Origin: Teratosphaeria epicoccoides
Taxonomy: Eukaryota > Ascomycota > Dothideomycetes > Mycosphaerellales > Teratosphaeriaceae
Assembly (NCBI GenBank): GCA_021401465.1
Contig: JADDMT010000275.1
Coordinates: 1-19,267, forward strand
Length of the DNA stretch: 19,267 nt
Direction: 5' to 3'
Below are positions 18,732 through 19,267 of the stretch, one piece after another (within the stretch, counting starts at the first letter, position 1; every line of letters begins with the position of its first letter). Below the pieces are notes generated by a model. The model had not been told where the DNA came from. It was given only the letters and a program-made list of their open reading frames with translations, and did not search any database. Position numbers and translations under genes: made by a program.

Positions 18732-19267
18732 ATGGCTCTAGCATCTGTCGCAGGTTTAACTACTAGGAATAGACATGGCAATAACAGCTTCAAGATAGGA
18801 AGCCCGACTAAGTTTACAGGACAACGATCTCAAGTCAAGATGTTTATCCTATAATGCTAGTTAGCATTTAACGTAGATACGGAACGGTTTACAACACATC
18901 ATAAGCGAATAATGTACATTGTCTCTTACCTTAAGGGACTAGCGTTCGAGTTTATCTAGCCTTATCTAACAGATTATCTAGATCATGTCAGTAACGTCAA
19001 AGCCAGGAAGACGACAACTAGGGAGATTCTTAACTTAGACAAGTCTTTGTTTAAGGCATTACGCGAAGCTTTTAGGCTCGGTAATAAGTAATAAGAGGCT
19101 AAGAGAGCTCTCCTAGGAATCTAGCAGAAGGGTTCCGCTGTTAAGTACCGCGCGGACTTTTAGACCCTCTCTGCTCGAGTCGACTAGAATGATAATGCTT
19201 TAGCCGCTTAGTTCTACTAGGGACTAAAGGAGACGGTTAAAGACGAAATTGCCTGAGGAGATCGGCT
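18732..19267 (+). pseudogene. E6 gag, capsid part, cut by window end
   Basis: ATG at 18732-18734 opens the same gag frame as E4 and E2. About 178 codons are visible, covering the capsid domain up to the ...KETVKDEIA region. In-frame stops are nearly all TAG or TAA at expected Gln or Trp positions; there are also a few GAG/AAG-type differences from E4. The start codon and leader are intact, so this copy looks the least damaged at its 5' end, but it cannot encode a complete protein. The zinc knuckle and pol would lie beyond the window. Confidence 0.88.

Overview
The window looks like repeat-rich (probably heterochromatic) DNA from a filamentous ascomycete (Pezizomycotina). It is built almost entirely of nested Ty3/gypsy LTR retrotransposons of the chromodomain (chromovirus) type, heavily mutated by C-to-T and G-to-A transitions that look like RIP (repeat-induced point mutation). 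No intact host gene, tRNA, rRNA, CRISPR array or bacterial feature was found. The call rests on long coding frames that stay aligned for 0.5-3 kb but are punctured by stop codons, mostly TAG, at positions where the protein families have Trp or Gln. Fungal affiliation is inferred; the species cannot be named.

Two families are present. Family 1 has a 360-bp LTR (TGATACGG...TATATCA). Its main copy, on the + strand, runs from 310 to 6365: the end of RNase H, integrase and chromodomain (310-2228), then a long gene on the opposite strand (2444-3865), a noncoding 3' region, a polypurine tract, and an LTR (4664-5023). The last ~1.34 kb is then repeated in tandem (5024-6365). Two more family 1 LTRs (8177-8536 and 16151-16510) are solo LTRs with perfect 5-bp target duplications. 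Family 2 has a ~430-480-bp LTR (TGTCATGAG...ATGACA) and gives several copies: E2 (- strand, 6366-13009), E4 (+, 13010-15105), E3 (-, 15106-17459), E5 (+, from 17460) and E6 (+, from 18112 to the window end), plus a partial LTR at 1-309.

The nesting gives a relative order. The family 1 element sits in the 3' part of E2. A family 2 LTR (1-309) sits in the family 1 RNase H gene. Solo family 1 LTRs sit in E2 and E3. E5 is in the pol gene of E3, and E6 is in the leader of E5 just before its gag start. E2 and E4 meet head to head at 13009/13010, forming an imperfect palindrome with arms of about 2.1 kb.

The most interesting biology is that both families carry an extra gene between pol and the 3' LTR, transcribed opposite to gag-pol. 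In family 1 it is a ~473-codon reading frame with a Cys/His cluster and Lys-rich tail and its own TATA-like box. In family 2 it is a ~185-190-codon coiled-coil protein, apparently with a 56-nt intron, whose stop codon overlaps the pol stop tail to tail. I do not recognise either protein. All copies here look dead.
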